Notes: generated from the letters alone by a model not told the origin. Positions 50,369 to 59,656 are shown, numbered from the stretch's first letter. The stretch: 64,000 bases of DNA from Deinococcus betulae (GCF_020166395.1 NZ_JAIQXU010000020.1:1-64000), one strand, 5' to 3'. Made by a program: numbers and translations.

Positions 50369-52087
50369 ATGACTTCACGTACCACGATTACAGAAGAGCA
50401 ACTCTACTCTCCCGAAGCGTGGAACGCATGGCGGCGGCAAGAGGCGCTTGACGGCTTTACACATCTTCAGTCGGCCGAGTACGTCCTAGCTTATGATTCG
50501 GACATTGCTCATCTCAGAGCATCCCTCGTTCTATATTACGCAGAACAACTTCCCGATGGCCTACCTAGTTTACGCCGCTGCCTAAAAAGCAAAGATGTTT
50601 CTATCCGAGCCTGTGCGATGGCGATTTTGGTTCATAACGAGTGGGGAGCCAGAAGTCATGTCGTTGACGTCAAAGTTGACCGCTTTCACCCTGCCATCGA
50701 CTCACTCAATGAACAGCTCAAGCTAGTTCGAGAATCCGATAATCGATCAGACTTCTCTCTAGAGGTGGAAGTTTGGATCCTCTATGGATTGGCGAATCTG
50801 TTTTACGGACTAAAAGTCTATCATAACGCTGTGAAGTACGCAGCAGAAGCAATTTACCTCAGCATTCCTCTTAGCATTCCGGCACTTACACTTTCGGCAC
50901 GAATGCTCTATGGTTTAGCTTCTACTATGATGGGCAATATTAAGCAAGCGCTTAATGAATATCAAAGTGTACTTGACGAGCCCACAAGAAACAATAGGCA
51001 AGCGCTACTTTCTTCGCTGAACATGTGCACCATTTATTTTATGCAGGGAAACTTCAAGAAAGCACTAGCCATGGGTGAATCTGTTTGCGAGGAATATCCA
51101 ACGAGCATCCAGGCGACACTTACTCTTCAAAATATTAGGGCCATGTGCGGCATGCTGGTTGAAGACGACTTTGTCAAAGGTCCATATCCAGAGCTCGAAA
51201 TTACGCATGGCGCCCTACTACGGCTTAGCGAGTGCGTGCGCAACAACAAAACAGAAGAAATCGGCGACATTCTCTCATCACTGAGTGGTGTCGTCACAAC
51301 CGACGAGCATAATGAAGCAACAGTGAGTTGGATTCGGGCCTACATCTTACTGAAGACAGGCAAATCTTACTTAGCAGCGCAACGCCTCTACAAAGACCCC
51401 GCTTTTCCACTTCTATCCATTCTGACCAGCTGCTTAAAGCTGGAAATCTGTCTGGATGGGAATGGTTTTGAAATTGAATCTACAGCCCAACTCTGTAGCG
51501 AGATTCGAAGTGCCTTTGAAAAGCTGCCGACTAGAGATGACCGAATGGGTATGGCCGAATTGATCAGCTTTTGGCATCCGCTGGCAGCTGCATTCATCGC
51601 CGTTTGTCCTCAGACAATTTCTGAGCTTATGGACGTTGCCCTGCCAGCCATTTTTACCGACGATAAACCCATCACAGTTCATGGACGCGGTGTGTCAACC
51701 CGAGTTCCATTCGTTCAGATCACGTTAGAAAGCTTTGGAATAGACGCCACGGTTTCTAGAAATCAGCATACAGAACAGATGCGGTTACGGTCGGCCCTGC
51801 TCTCCGATTGGGGAAAAACGCAGCGAATCCTGCCAGTGATTGCGCCCGCTGTGATTATTTTCCATCTCCTCCGTGTCTCTGAAGAACAAGGTGCCATGTG
51901 GCGCATGGCAGCTCTGAACCTTGCCAAGTCCAATGGGGTCATTCCACGGACCACGACAGGGGAGAACCTACGCGCAGAACGTCTTGTGTTGGCTAAAATG
52001 CTTGACGATTACTTGGCCCGTCGCCTCACTTCGCAGGGATTCAAAGACCAGTTGGAGGACGTAAAGATGGGGAAACTCACCGCATGA
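50369..52087 (+). CDS. Helical-repeat (TPR-like) protein
   Basis: A 572-residue protein, almost entirely helical, with TPR-like A/B helix pairs at about residues 130-290 (LEVEVWILYGLANLFYGLKV; TLSARMLYGLASTMMGNIKQ; QGNFKKALAMGESVCEEYPT). No N-terminal helix-turn-helix is visible, so it is not a standard RRNPP-type peptide receptor, but the repeat region could bind a peptide. It starts 17 bases after the thioredoxin gene and overlaps the next gene by ATGA. Low GC marks the operon as acquired. Confidence 0.7.
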   Translation: MTSRTTITEEQLYSPEAWNAWRRQEALDGFTHLQSAEYVLAYDSDIAHLRASLVLYYAEQLPDGLPSLRRCLKSKDVSIRACAMAILVHNEWGARSHVVDVKVDRFHPAIDSLNEQLKLVRESDNRSDFSLEVEVWILYGLANLFYGLKVYHNAVKYAAEAIYLSIPLSIPALTLSARMLYGLASTMMGNIKQALNEYQSVLDEPTRNNRQALLSSLNMCTIYFMQGNFKKALAMGESVCEEYPTSIQATLTLQNIRAMCGMLVEDDFVKGPYPELEITHGALLRLSECVRNNKTEEIGDILSSLSGVVTTDEHNEATVSWIRAYILLKTGKSYLAAQRLYKDPAFPLLSILTSCLKLEICLDGNGFEIESTAQLCSEIRSAFEKLPTRDDRMGMAELISFWHPLAAAFIAVCPQTISELMDVALPAIFTDDKPITVHGRGVSTRVPFVQITLESFGIDATVSRNQHTEQMRLRSALLSDWGKTQRILPVIAPAVIIFHLLRVSEEQGAMWRMAALNLAKSNGVIPRTTTGENLRAERLVLAKMLDDYLARRLTSQGFKDQLEDVKMGKLTA

Positions 52088-52623
52088 CGCAAGTTCGCTT
52101 TGCACGCCATCTGGCAGCTCTAGATCAGCTTGAACCCGACGCTACCCCCAGTGAGCAGAGCTACTACCGTTCTTTGAGAGAGCAGTACACCAGCGCCCCA
52201 CCACGGTCAGCGGCGTCAGATTTAGGGGAAGCGACGTTGGAAGAACGAGCAAGCACCATTGATGAAGGTCATGATGGCCTTCACTACTGGCAATATGAAT
52301 TAACAAAGCCGGATTTGGACCCCATCTGGAAAGGCTGGCTTCAAGACCGCTTTGACGAGCGGCAGGCCATTCTCAACCAGATGATCACCGAACTGACTGA
52401 AGAGGGGTACAAGTATGAACCCCCAGCCTTTGATCTCGACAAGCAACGGCGCATCACGGAGCTTGACCACCTTCAATCAAGAGCGGCGAGCCTTAAAGAT
52501 TTGATTTTTCTGAAGCAAGCTTGGGCAGAACGCCATGGCAAGACTGATCAACTCGCCACTCTCACAGCACCCTATACTGCCGAGCTTGAAGAGGTCGAGG
52601 CTCAACTAAAGGCGCTGGAATAA
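52084..52623 (+). CDS. Coiled-coil hypothetical protein
   Basis: A 179-residue helical, charged protein with coiled-coil stretches at about 70-110 and 140-179 (RRITELDHLQSRAASLKDLI; PYTAELEEVEAQLKALE). It starts inside the stop of the TPR-like gene (ATGA). No family recognised. It closes the peptide operon and is followed by a strong terminator. Confidence 0.65.
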   Translation: MTQVRFARHLAALDQLEPDATPSEQSYYRSLREQYTSAPPRSAASDLGEATLEERASTIDEGHDGLHYWQYELTKPDLDPIWKGWLQDRFDERQAILNQMITELTEEGYKYEPPAFDLDKQRRITELDHLQSRAASLKDLIFLKQAWAERHGKTDQLATLTAPYTAELEEVEAQLKALE

Positions 52624-52638
52624 AATCCCAATCTTCCT

Positions 52639-52672
52639 AGGCGCGTGCCGGCAACGGCACGCGCCTGCCTTT
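52639..52672 (+). terminator. Strong Rho-independent terminator of the peptide operon
   Basis: Perfect 12-bp stem AGGCGCGTGCCG / CGGCACGCGCCT with loop GCAA, followed by GCCTTTT, 15 bases after the stop codon. Confidence 0.85.
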
Positions 52673-52728
52673 TGCCGTTTCTCTAGGCACAGTGATGGCG
52701 GGAAGCAGACCCCCACCACACTGCGGCT

Positions 52729-53577
52729 ATGAACGGTCTGCCTCGTCCACCGGACGCCACCCCCGCACCACACGTCAGCCGTGACTTCGTTCATTGCTCT
52801 GCCGGGCCGGGGGCAGAAGAGCCGAGTTGGTGGGAAACCCGATTGTTGGACGGCACTTGGTCCTCTCGGAGCGCCGCGCCAGTCCTGGTACAAGACAAGT
52901 CTGCTTGGCACCGCCAGTTGCCCCGAGGTGTTTCTCCGCTGGCGTGCAGCCAAGCTCACGGCGGCCTGGTGCTCTGGACAGACGGCGTCGTGTTGTCTGC
53001 TCCCCCGGTCCCCGGACTTCAGCTGCTCAGCGACACCTGGCTGAACACGTTGGCTGCTCTTCAGGATCCAAGGACGGGCACGGCACCAGACAATCAGCGC
53101 CTCAGACACGCCCTGCTCGCTGTGGCGGCAGCCGAGCCCGAGCCCACTTGGTCAGCCCCCTGGCGCTCAGACGGATATCTCTTTGAGACGGCAACGGTCC
53201 GGGACTGGACACTCTTCCGGGGCAGTGGAGCGGCAGGCCGACAAGTGGTGTACCCGATGACCGTGCCGCATTGGGCCTATGAAGACCTGACGCTCTGTCC
53301 TGTCCGGCTGTGGGCTCTTGAGGAGCGTGCTCTTCCGTACGAGGCCGCACCTGTCGTGTTTTGGCCCGTAGACCGACCACTGTCGGCCCTGCTGACCATC
53401 ATCCACGGTCTTCCCCCCGCAAACCGGCACAGTCTGCTTCAGATCGGTCAGTGGCTTGAAGAGCAGGGCGAACCTCTTGTTGCCGAACACCCAGCACTGA
53501 TTGAGACCCCAGACGTTCTCTGCGTGGTGCTGTGTCCTCCAGACGCACCTCACGCCACACACCGGAGTGCCACATGA
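52729..53577 (+). CDS. Hypothetical protein, first gene of the GHKL operon
   Basis: A 282-residue protein without signal peptide or membrane helices. Trp-rich segments (EEPSWWETRLLDGTWSSRSA; PTWSAPWRSDGYLFETATVR) alternate with Pro/Ala stretches. No family or catalytic motif recognised. TGGCGGGAAGCAGA lies 20 bases before the ATG, similar to the motif upstream of other genes in this window. Coupled to the next gene by ATGA. Confidence 0.65.
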   Translation: MNGLPRPPDATPAPHVSRDFVHCSAGPGAEEPSWWETRLLDGTWSSRSAAPVLVQDKSAWHRQLPRGVSPLACSQAHGGLVLWTDGVVLSAPPVPGLQLLSDTWLNTLAALQDPRTGTAPDNQRLRHALLAVAAAEPEPTWSAPWRSDGYLFETATVRDWTLFRGSGAAGRQVVYPMTVPHWAYEDLTLCPVRLWALEERALPYEAAPVVFWPVDRPLSALLTIIHGLPPANRHSLLQIGQWLEEQGEPLVAEHPALIETPDVLCVVLCPPDAPHATHRSAT

Positions 53578-54800
53578 ACACGCCTGCCGCTCTGCTTGAC
53601 GTCTCACGCCGCTTGTCTCTTCAGACCAAGGTTCAAGTCCTGACCCTCACCTACGACCACCCACAACTGACCACCCGAGTGGCCCTGGCAGGGGATCACG
53701 TCTGCGGCGTCCAAGGACCGGTTACACCAAGCTGGCAAACCACTTTGCGGCATCACGGCGTCCATCCAGCTGAATTGCAGAGAGCACAGCAACAAGCCCA
53801 GTCTCTGGACGAAGCCCTGGCCCATCTGCTGAAGCGGGGCGTTGTCAGCGCGCAGGAATTGCAGGGCCTGGCCCGCGACCGACTGATTCACGCCCTCATA
53901 CCGCTGACGCATCACCGAGTGAGACCGGCCCTCCAGCCAGATTCAGTGGGGCAGCAGGTGCCACCGGCGACCCCATGCGTTCCACTGCGGGACAGCGTGT
54001 CAGCAGTAATGCGTCTGTCGGACAGAAGCACAGTGCCCTTGTCTCAGGCCTACGCCGCCTCGCCAGCCCACGTGCCCACTGGCCCAGACGAGAGTTTTGA
54101 ATTGATGGTGTATCGGGCTGCCTTGCAAGGGCAAACCCTTCAGACCATGGCACAGCGTCTGCCGCTGCGCTTCGATCAGCTCTGCCAGGTTCTGACCACC
54201 CTTGAGGCAGGCGCCTACATCTGGCCCACCAGTGAGCAAGCCCCGTCCCTGCTCACTTCGCGGCCTCAGCTCCAAGTCGGAGACTATGCCCCCGACTTCC
54301 TCCTCCCTGCTCTGGGCGGGGGAGAGGTTCGCCTTTCCGCATTGCATGGGCAACGCATCTGGCTCAGCCTGAACAGGCAGTCAACCTGCGCCATTTGCAA
54401 CCCGCGGCATGCAGAAGTCATCGCCGTCCAAGATCAGCTGGTGCCGCTGGGCGTTCAGACCGTCAGCATCTGGGGCAGTACCCTAGACGACCTGGCACGC
54501 GGTATTGGCAAACAGCGTCCTCCCTATGCTGTTTTGGCTGATCCAGACGACACGACCTACACGCGCTATGGGCTTTCATTCAGCCTGTCGGGCACTTTGG
54601 ATCCCCGGAATCTAGGCACCATGCTGCGCGGCTTCCGGATGATGGGTGCGGCGGCGCTCAAGTCGGACGGAGAACTCTTCAGAATGCCGGCCGAGTTCCT
54701 GATTGGTCGAGATGGCCGCATCGAGCGTGTACGCTACGCGACCTATGGGGCAGACTTTCTCGCTGTAGAAGAGGTCCTGGCATGGGCGCGGCGACCCTAA
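53574..54800 (+). CDS. DUF4388-like / peroxiredoxin-like two-domain protein
   Basis: A 408-residue protein. Residues 15-115 (LQTKVQVLTLTYDHPQLTTR; LKRGVVSAQELQGLARDRLI) resemble the DUF4388/PatA-type N-terminal domain. From about residue 235 the fold is AhpC/TSA-like: VGDYAPDFLLPALGGGEVRL with LNRQSTCAICNPRHAEVIAV, where the CxxC replaces the typical TxxC of peroxiredoxins, then TVSIWGSTLDDLARGIGKQR and LIGRDGRIERVRYATYG. Probably a thiol-dependent sensor or reductase. Starts in the previous stop (ATGA). Confidence 0.7.
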   Translation: MNTPAALLDVSRRLSLQTKVQVLTLTYDHPQLTTRVALAGDHVCGVQGPVTPSWQTTLRHHGVHPAELQRAQQQAQSLDEALAHLLKRGVVSAQELQGLARDRLIHALIPLTHHRVRPALQPDSVGQQVPPATPCVPLRDSVSAVMRLSDRSTVPLSQAYAASPAHVPTGPDESFELMVYRAALQGQTLQTMAQRLPLRFDQLCQVLTTLEAGAYIWPTSEQAPSLLTSRPQLQVGDYAPDFLLPALGGGEVRLSALHGQRIWLSLNRQSTCAICNPRHAEVIAVQDQLVPLGVQTVSIWGSTLDDLARGIGKQRPPYAVLADPDDTTYTRYGLSFSLSGTLDPRNLGTMLRGFRMMGAAALKSDGELFRMPAEFLIGRDGRIERVRYATYGADFLAVEEVLAWARRP

Positions 54801-55360
54801 GACGGTGGTGGCGCCGACATGACACCCGACGCCGAACCCAGGCGTTGGGTTTGACACAGATTCAGGGACTTTCCAACCTGGCTTGGGACGATCTGGGCAC
54901 CGTTTTGCAAGACTGGGAAGGGTTGCACGCCCTCTTAAAAGAACCAGTAGACGACCTGTGGCGATGGTGGGCAGGGCTGGGGCCGCCACATCACCAACTC
55001 CCTGCCCTGCGTCTGGCTGCACTCGGTCCTCGGCTGACGGACGTGAGACCCGACACCCTGTACGTCCTGTGGCGGGCGCTCCTGCTCACGGATCTGCTGC
55101 TGCTGCGGTACTGGGTGACTGGTCCCCATGTCCTTCAAGGTCGCCAAGCTGTGCTCGGCGGCATCGCACTCGGTCTGCGGGAGCGGAGCAACCTGCACGC
55201 CCCAACATTCGGTCAGCTGTTTGACGCCACGGCGGCCAGCGACGATGTGCTGCACCAAGAGGGGCGCCGGCTGGCCGAGGCCCTCGCCTACTGCGGCGCT
55301 GATTTGAGTGTTATCCGGCGCAAGGTGCCAGCTCTCATCCCTTTACTGGACCACCCATGA
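54782..55360 (+). CDS. Hypothetical 192-residue protein
   Basis: Overlaps the preceding gene by 19 bases and the following one by ATGA. Basic, Trp-rich N-terminus (TLRRWWRRHDTRRRTQALGL) and an all-helical remainder with a hydrophobic stretch (LYVLWRALLLTDLLLLRYWV) that could be a single membrane helix or buried core. No family recognised. Confidence 0.6.
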   Translation: MGAATLRRWWRRHDTRRRTQALGLTQIQGLSNLAWDDLGTVLQDWEGLHALLKEPVDDLWRWWAGLGPPHHQLPALRLAALGPRLTDVRPDTLYVLWRALLLTDLLLLRYWVTGPHVLQGRQAVLGGIALGLRERSNLHAPTFGQLFDATAASDDVLHQEGRRLAEALAYCGADLSVIRRKVPALIPLLDHP

Positions 55361-56280
55361 CCACAACTCGACTTCCAGCAGCCTGGTTGACCACTGTCTA
55401 TACCCTCCGCCCTGCTGGGCTGCCGACCGGAGAGGCGCCGCCCATCGACGTGAACAGCGTGTTGGCCGACCTACAACCTCTGCTCACCGTTCGCATGGGG
55501 TGGGAAGTGTTGCAGGCTCAGGCCCGGCAAGAAGCGCTTCCGCACACTGCTGCCCAGTTGCGCCGTACGCAGGAGATGGTACGCCAGACCCTCCGCCGTG
55601 CTCAACGGCAGCTGCGGTGGGCGGCCCAGAACCGACCAGAGGGTGAAACGCTGTGGGCGTGGGCTGCGGTGCCTAGAGTCGTCTCAGTGCCTGACAGCGA
55701 CCACTCCTGGGCACTCTTGGTGAATGCGTTTCAAGGCGGTGAACGCCTAGCCCTGCGCACCGTCCAACTAGCGCCAGGGCGCTGGGCCCTGTACCGGAGT
55801 GAGGCCGCTCCATACACCTTCCGAAACGTCACACTGCCAGTTGGCGCCGCCCTGACAGTTGACCAAACAGCCACGCGCCTGGGGCTGACCCCGGCCCAAC
55901 TGGAAGCAGTTTGGCCATTCACCGGCGTACAGCGGCTTCAGAATGGCCAGTACGTCAGCGCCTTGACCCACTGGTCTAGCGCCCATTGGTTGAATCTCCT
56001 GATTACGGCTCTCGACCAGGCCGGGGTCTGCGCGTGGGATGAAGTACTTCTCTTCAGGGCCTACCGAGCCTTGCCGAGCGCACCTGACGTTCTGGATGAC
56101 ACGTTGCGAGCGGGCCTGCGCCGCTCACCTCATGTGGTCAAAGGACCTCATGCTGGCCTCTGGGTCGCGGCTCACACGCGACCTGTAAAGCAGCGGGCCT
56201 CTGATCGTGTCGAGACCATGACCCCGCGACCCATTCCACCCAGTGCGCCACTCCTGCTGTCGCGCAGGAGGCTCAGATGA
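55357..56280 (+). CDS. Hypothetical 307-residue protein
   Basis: Starts inside the previous stop (ATGA). Helical basic region at about residues 60-90 (AQLRRTQEMVRQTLRRAQRQ), then a beta-rich C-terminal half (SWALLVNAFQGGERLALRTV; YTFRNVTLPVGAALTVDQTA) and a Pro/Arg-rich tail. No motif recognised. Coupled by ATGA to a 31-codon frame. Confidence 0.6.
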   Translation: MTTTRLPAAWLTTVYTLRPAGLPTGEAPPIDVNSVLADLQPLLTVRMGWEVLQAQARQEALPHTAAQLRRTQEMVRQTLRRAQRQLRWAAQNRPEGETLWAWAAVPRVVSVPDSDHSWALLVNAFQGGERLALRTVQLAPGRWALYRSEAAPYTFRNVTLPVGAALTVDQTATRLGLTPAQLEAVWPFTGVQRLQNGQYVSALTHWSSAHWLNLLITALDQAGVCAWDEVLLFRAYRALPSAPDVLDDTLRAGLRRSPHVVKGPHAGLWVAAHTRPVKQRASDRVETMTPRPIPPSAPLLLSRRRLR

Positions 56281-56372
56281 CGGCGCCACCACTGGACGCC
56301 ACTCGACCACCGCTGACGCTGGCGCCGTTCCACCAGGAGTGGCGACATCCGCGCTGGTTGGAGACGCGGTGA
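56277..56372 (+). CDS. 31-codon coupling frame before the GHKL gene
   Basis: ATG at 56277 overlaps the preceding stop (ATGA), and its own stop overlaps the GTG start of the large GHKL gene (GTGA at 56369-56372). The product reads MTAPPLDATRPPLTLAPFHQ and a short basic tail. Such double overlap suggests translational coupling rather than an independent function. Confidence 0.5.
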   Translation: MTAPPLDATRPPLTLAPFHQEWRHPRWLETR

Positions 56373-58864
56373 CACCCTCTTGGCTGCACCGTCTCCACGC
56401 TCTTTTTGGGCAGTCAGGCGTCGTCACCTCGGCCCCGTCCGACGCCGTAGTCGACCCGTGCTCCACCGATCAGGCGGCGCCTGAGAGTGGGCTCTTGGAT
56501 TTTCATCTCAGTCCCCACCTGTTGCGCCTACTCATTGATCATCAGGCCACCAGCCTGCCACGCGCCGTGGCCGAGTGCGTCATGAACAGCGTGGACGCTG
56601 GCGCTGGCCGCATCGACGTCACCCTGCACACCGACCAGCATCACCGGATGCACGCCCTGACCGTTCAAGATGACGGCCGCGGCTTCACCACCCGCCAGGA
56701 TGTCGAGCAGTATTTCCGCACCTTCGGCTTCGACCACGACACCGACGCTGAACGCGGCCGGCGCCAATACGGCCGGTTCGGCATCGGGCGCGCGCAGCTC
56801 TGGGCCTTCGGCGCCGTCCAGTGGCGCACCGGCCCCTTTGAGCTCGGCGTCAATACCCAAGAGCACGGCGTCGCCTTCACCTTGACAGCGGACCTGCCCC
56901 AGCAGGCCGGCACCCAGATCCACGCCACCCTCTTCAAGCACGCCCCCACCTTTACCCTTCAGGAGCATCTCGAAGACCATCTGCGCTATGTCGACGTTCC
57001 CCTGTTCGTGAATGGCGCCCAGATCAACCAGCCGCCCAGCCAGGCGCAGTGGACCTTTGAAGATGAGGACGCGTATTACGACCTGCGGCCCGGCGGTGGC
57101 GTCCACCTCTACAACCTGGGCGTCCTGATCGGCGAGGTGGACGAGAAATTTGCCGGCGGCGGCGTGATCGTGAGCAAGAAGGCCCTCCGCCTCAACTTGA
57201 CCCGCACGCGCACGATTGAACGGGACGAGCTGGGCACCCGCATCCTGGCCACCATGCACCGCTTGGTCCTGGCGCATGTCAAAGCGCAGGCCAAGCTCTC
57301 GGAAGGTGAGCGGGCCTTCCTCGCGCGCGCGTATCTGAAGGGTGAAGTGGCGTGGGCCGAGGTGCAGGGCCTCAAGCTCATCACCACGGTTGACGACCGC
57401 GACCACACCCTGAGCGCCTTTGCCCATCTGGTCGCGCAGCGGGGGCTGGTGGGGGCCGCCACGCGGGGCGAGGCGCTGGCGGACAAGGCCTCCCAGCACG
57501 GGCTGGCGGTGGTGCTCGCCGAGCGCACCCTCACCCGGTGGGGCGTGTCCAACGTGACCGGATTCAAAACCGCTCTATGCCGCGCCGTTCTCCCCAACGA
57601 CGAGGCCACCCTGGCTGACCAGTGGGACGCGAGGGACGCAGCCGAGCAGGACTTCTTTGAGGCCATCCAGCACGGCGTCTGGACGGAGGACCTCGCTCAG
57701 CACGTGGATGACCGCGTGTTCCGGCACGCCCAGGTGCCCCGCGGAGAGTGGACCGTCGAAGAGCGCGCCGTGCTGGCGGGCTTGCAGAAAATCGTGCCGC
57801 GCGCGGCCCAGGCGCTGCGGCTCCGGAACGGCAAGCGCAAGGTGGTCCTGGGCGACAGCACGGGCGCTCAGGCCTGGACCGACGGCCGAAGCTTTATCGC
57901 CCTGGACCGGCGCCTGGTCCCGCTCGCCCAGCGAGGCTTGCCCGGCTTCACCCGCTTAGCTTTGCTGATCCTGCACGAGATGACGCACGCGCAGGAAAAC
58001 ATGGGCAGCGACGTGCACGACGCGGCCTTCTACGCGGCTTATCACGACGCGGCCTTCTACGCGGCTTATCACGACGCGAGCCTGACGGACACGTTTGGCC
58101 CCGCACCGCAAGACGCCCTGGACGTGTACGTCACCCGGCTACTGGACAAGCGGCTGCCGCTGAGTCGGGCCGCTCTCCAGACCTCCAGCTTGCAGTACAG
58201 AGTGCGGAGCCTCCCCGACTGGCTGGCGCAGCATGAGCGGAGGAACCGTCCCTGGGCCTGCACCGTGCGGCACCACACTTGGGCGGGACGGGTCCTAATG
58301 ATTCACGAGTTGCGCCGAACCGAGGAACGGCGCTGGTGGGGGCAAGCGTCTCTGGTGCGTGGCACGTTGTATGCCCAGGATGGGGCCTGCCTGGGCGAGC
58401 TCATCTTGACCGAGGAGGTGGACCTGGCCGTCTGGGTTGAAGAGTCACCGCCCAAGACGCTTCAACCAACACCGCCAGTCCACCTGCCGAAGGCGCTGTC
58501 TAGGGCGGTGCAGGGGCGGCTCAGGACGTACACCCAGGGGAGAACTGGACCTGTGGAGGTGCACGTCAGCTGCAAGGTCCAGGGCGCCGGTCCCCGCTTC
58601 CGGGTGGGCCTGCACATTCCCTCCGCCCGGGACGCGTACTGGAGCGTGACCCCGACCCACCTGACGGCCGCGCCGACTCTCGCGGCGGCTGAACGCCTCG
58701 CTGAACTGGCCCGGGCGTGGCTACACGCGCAGGGCCGTGACGCGGCAACCGCTGACCCAGAACCGCTAGAAGAAACGCCGCTGCTGGGTCAAGACGACCC
58801 ACCACCGCAGAACCTGGCCCAGATCGATACCTCACCACCCTCTTCGACAGAAATTCTCGCATAG
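56369..58864 (+). CDS. GHKL ATPase fused to an HExxH zinc metallopeptidase
   Basis: An 831-residue protein; I use the GTG at 56369 that overlaps the 31-codon frame (an upstream start would overlap another gene). The N-terminal third is a GHKL-type ATPase (Hsp90/MutL/histidine kinase superfamily): N box AVAECVMNSVDAGAGRIDVT, G1 box VQDDGRGF. In the middle an extended helical region leads to a gluzincin-like site LILHEMTHAQENMG near residue 545 with an Asp/His-rich stretch downstream. The C-terminal 200 residues are beta-rich with an acidic tail. The ATPase could gate the protease, as in other regulated proteolysis systems. A 27-bp tandem repeat (58017-58070) duplicates nine residues after the site. 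Confidence 0.75.
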   Translation: MTPSWLHRLHALFGQSGVVTSAPSDAVVDPCSTDQAAPESGLLDFHLSPHLLRLLIDHQATSLPRAVAECVMNSVDAGAGRIDVTLHTDQHHRMHALTVQDDGRGFTTRQDVEQYFRTFGFDHDTDAERGRRQYGRFGIGRAQLWAFGAVQWRTGPFELGVNTQEHGVAFTLTADLPQQAGTQIHATLFKHAPTFTLQEHLEDHLRYVDVPLFVNGAQINQPPSQAQWTFEDEDAYYDLRPGGGVHLYNLGVLIGEVDEKFAGGGVIVSKKALRLNLTRTRTIERDELGTRILATMHRLVLAHVKAQAKLSEGERAFLARAYLKGEVAWAEVQGLKLITTVDDRDHTLSAFAHLVAQRGLVGAATRGEALADKASQHGLAVVLAERTLTRWGVSNVTGFKTALCRAVLPNDEATLADQWDARDAAEQDFFEAIQHGVWTEDLAQHVDDRVFRHAQVPRGEWTVEERAVLAGLQKIVPRAAQALRLRNGKRKVVLGDSTGAQAWTDGRSFIALDRRLVPLAQRGLPGFTRLALLILHEMTHAQENMGSDVHDAAFYAAYHDAAFYAAYHDASLTDTFGPAPQDALDVYVTRLLDKRLPLSRAALQTSSLQYRVRSLPDWLAQHERRNRPWACTVRHHTWAGRVLMIHELRRTEERRWWGQASLVRGTLYAQDGACLGELILTEEVDLAVWVEESPPKTLQPTPPVHLPKALSRAVQGRLRTYTQGRTGPVEVHVSCKVQGAGPRFRVGLHIPSARDAYWSVTPTHLTAAPTLAAAERLAELARAWLHAQGRDAATADPEPLEETPLLGQDDPPPQNLAQIDTSPPSSTEILA
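58017..58070 (+). repeat. 27-bp tandem duplication next to the HExxH site
   Basis: Two exact copies of a 27-bp unit (starting CACGACGCGGCC) that encode HDAAFYAAY twice. A recent in-frame duplication of nine residues immediately after HEMTHAQENMGSDV. Confidence 0.85.
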
Positions 58865-58947
58865 GCGAGAACCTAAATACCCCACCCAGCTGGAAGTCAT
58901 TCTGGACCGACACACGATCCGCGTCCCATTCAAGCAGGAGAAATTGC

Positions 58948-59511
58948 ATGAGCTGGAAGCCACGTATCATTCTTCCCCACCTCAGCGCCGCGCATCTTCT
59001 GCGCAATAAGGCGCAGCGAGTTCTCTTGACTTGCCTGGTTCACCATTATCCCGAACCGGTACTACCCAACCACATCCTGATAGATACGCAGCTCACGCTT
59101 GAGCAGTTTTACGGTGCGGTGGATGCCTTGAAAAATCGCGGTTGGCTGGATCACTCATGGACGGCGTACAAGCGTCATCGCCGACGCACTTACCGCCTCA
59201 CCCAGCGGGGCTACCAGTTAGCACGCGTCATCTGCTTCTTCACACGTGGATCTGTAGACGATCTTCAAGCGCCGCAGCGTAGAGATCGTCTGGACGAGTC
59301 TCCGCCGACTCACGTACCTCCGAAACCGGCAGCGGCCACTACGGAGAGTGCTGAGGTCCTGGTCAACGCGGCCCACCGGCGCTTAGAACTGCAACATCAA
59401 CTGGGACAGATTCTGTCAGAACTGCTCTTGATCAGTGAGGTTGAGCAGAGGCATCGAGAGGGCCACGAAGAGAACCCGTCGGAGCCCGAGCGTGAGCAGC
59501 AGTGGAATTGA
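58948..59511 (+). CDS. Winged-helix DNA-binding protein
   Basis: A 187-residue protein. The N-terminal 90 residues fit a PadR/MarR-like winged helix (LTLEQFYGAVDALKNRGWLD; RRRTYRLTQRGYQLARVICF). The C-terminal half is disordered, then a coiled coil (RRLELQHQLGQILSELLLIS). AGGAG lies upstream of the ATG. It may regulate the GHKL operon that precedes it or the membrane gene that follows. Confidence 0.65.
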   Translation: MSWKPRIILPHLSAAHLLRNKAQRVLLTCLVHHYPEPVLPNHILIDTQLTLEQFYGAVDALKNRGWLDHSWTAYKRHRRRTYRLTQRGYQLARVICFFTRGSVDDLQAPQRRDRLDESPPTHVPPKPAAATTESAEVLVNAAHRRLELQHQLGQILSELLLISEVEQRHREGHEENPSEPEREQQWN

Positions 59512-59656
59512 CAGTCAGGTCTGCGACCATCTCATTCCCGAGCTGACTTTAGGCCTGCCACACCTTCCCCGGCAGATTCACTTCATACTGAAAGAGCCAA
59601 CCTCCTGCACCCACCCCAAGGCTGGTCCCGGCAAGTTCTCTTTCCTGGAGGAAGCT

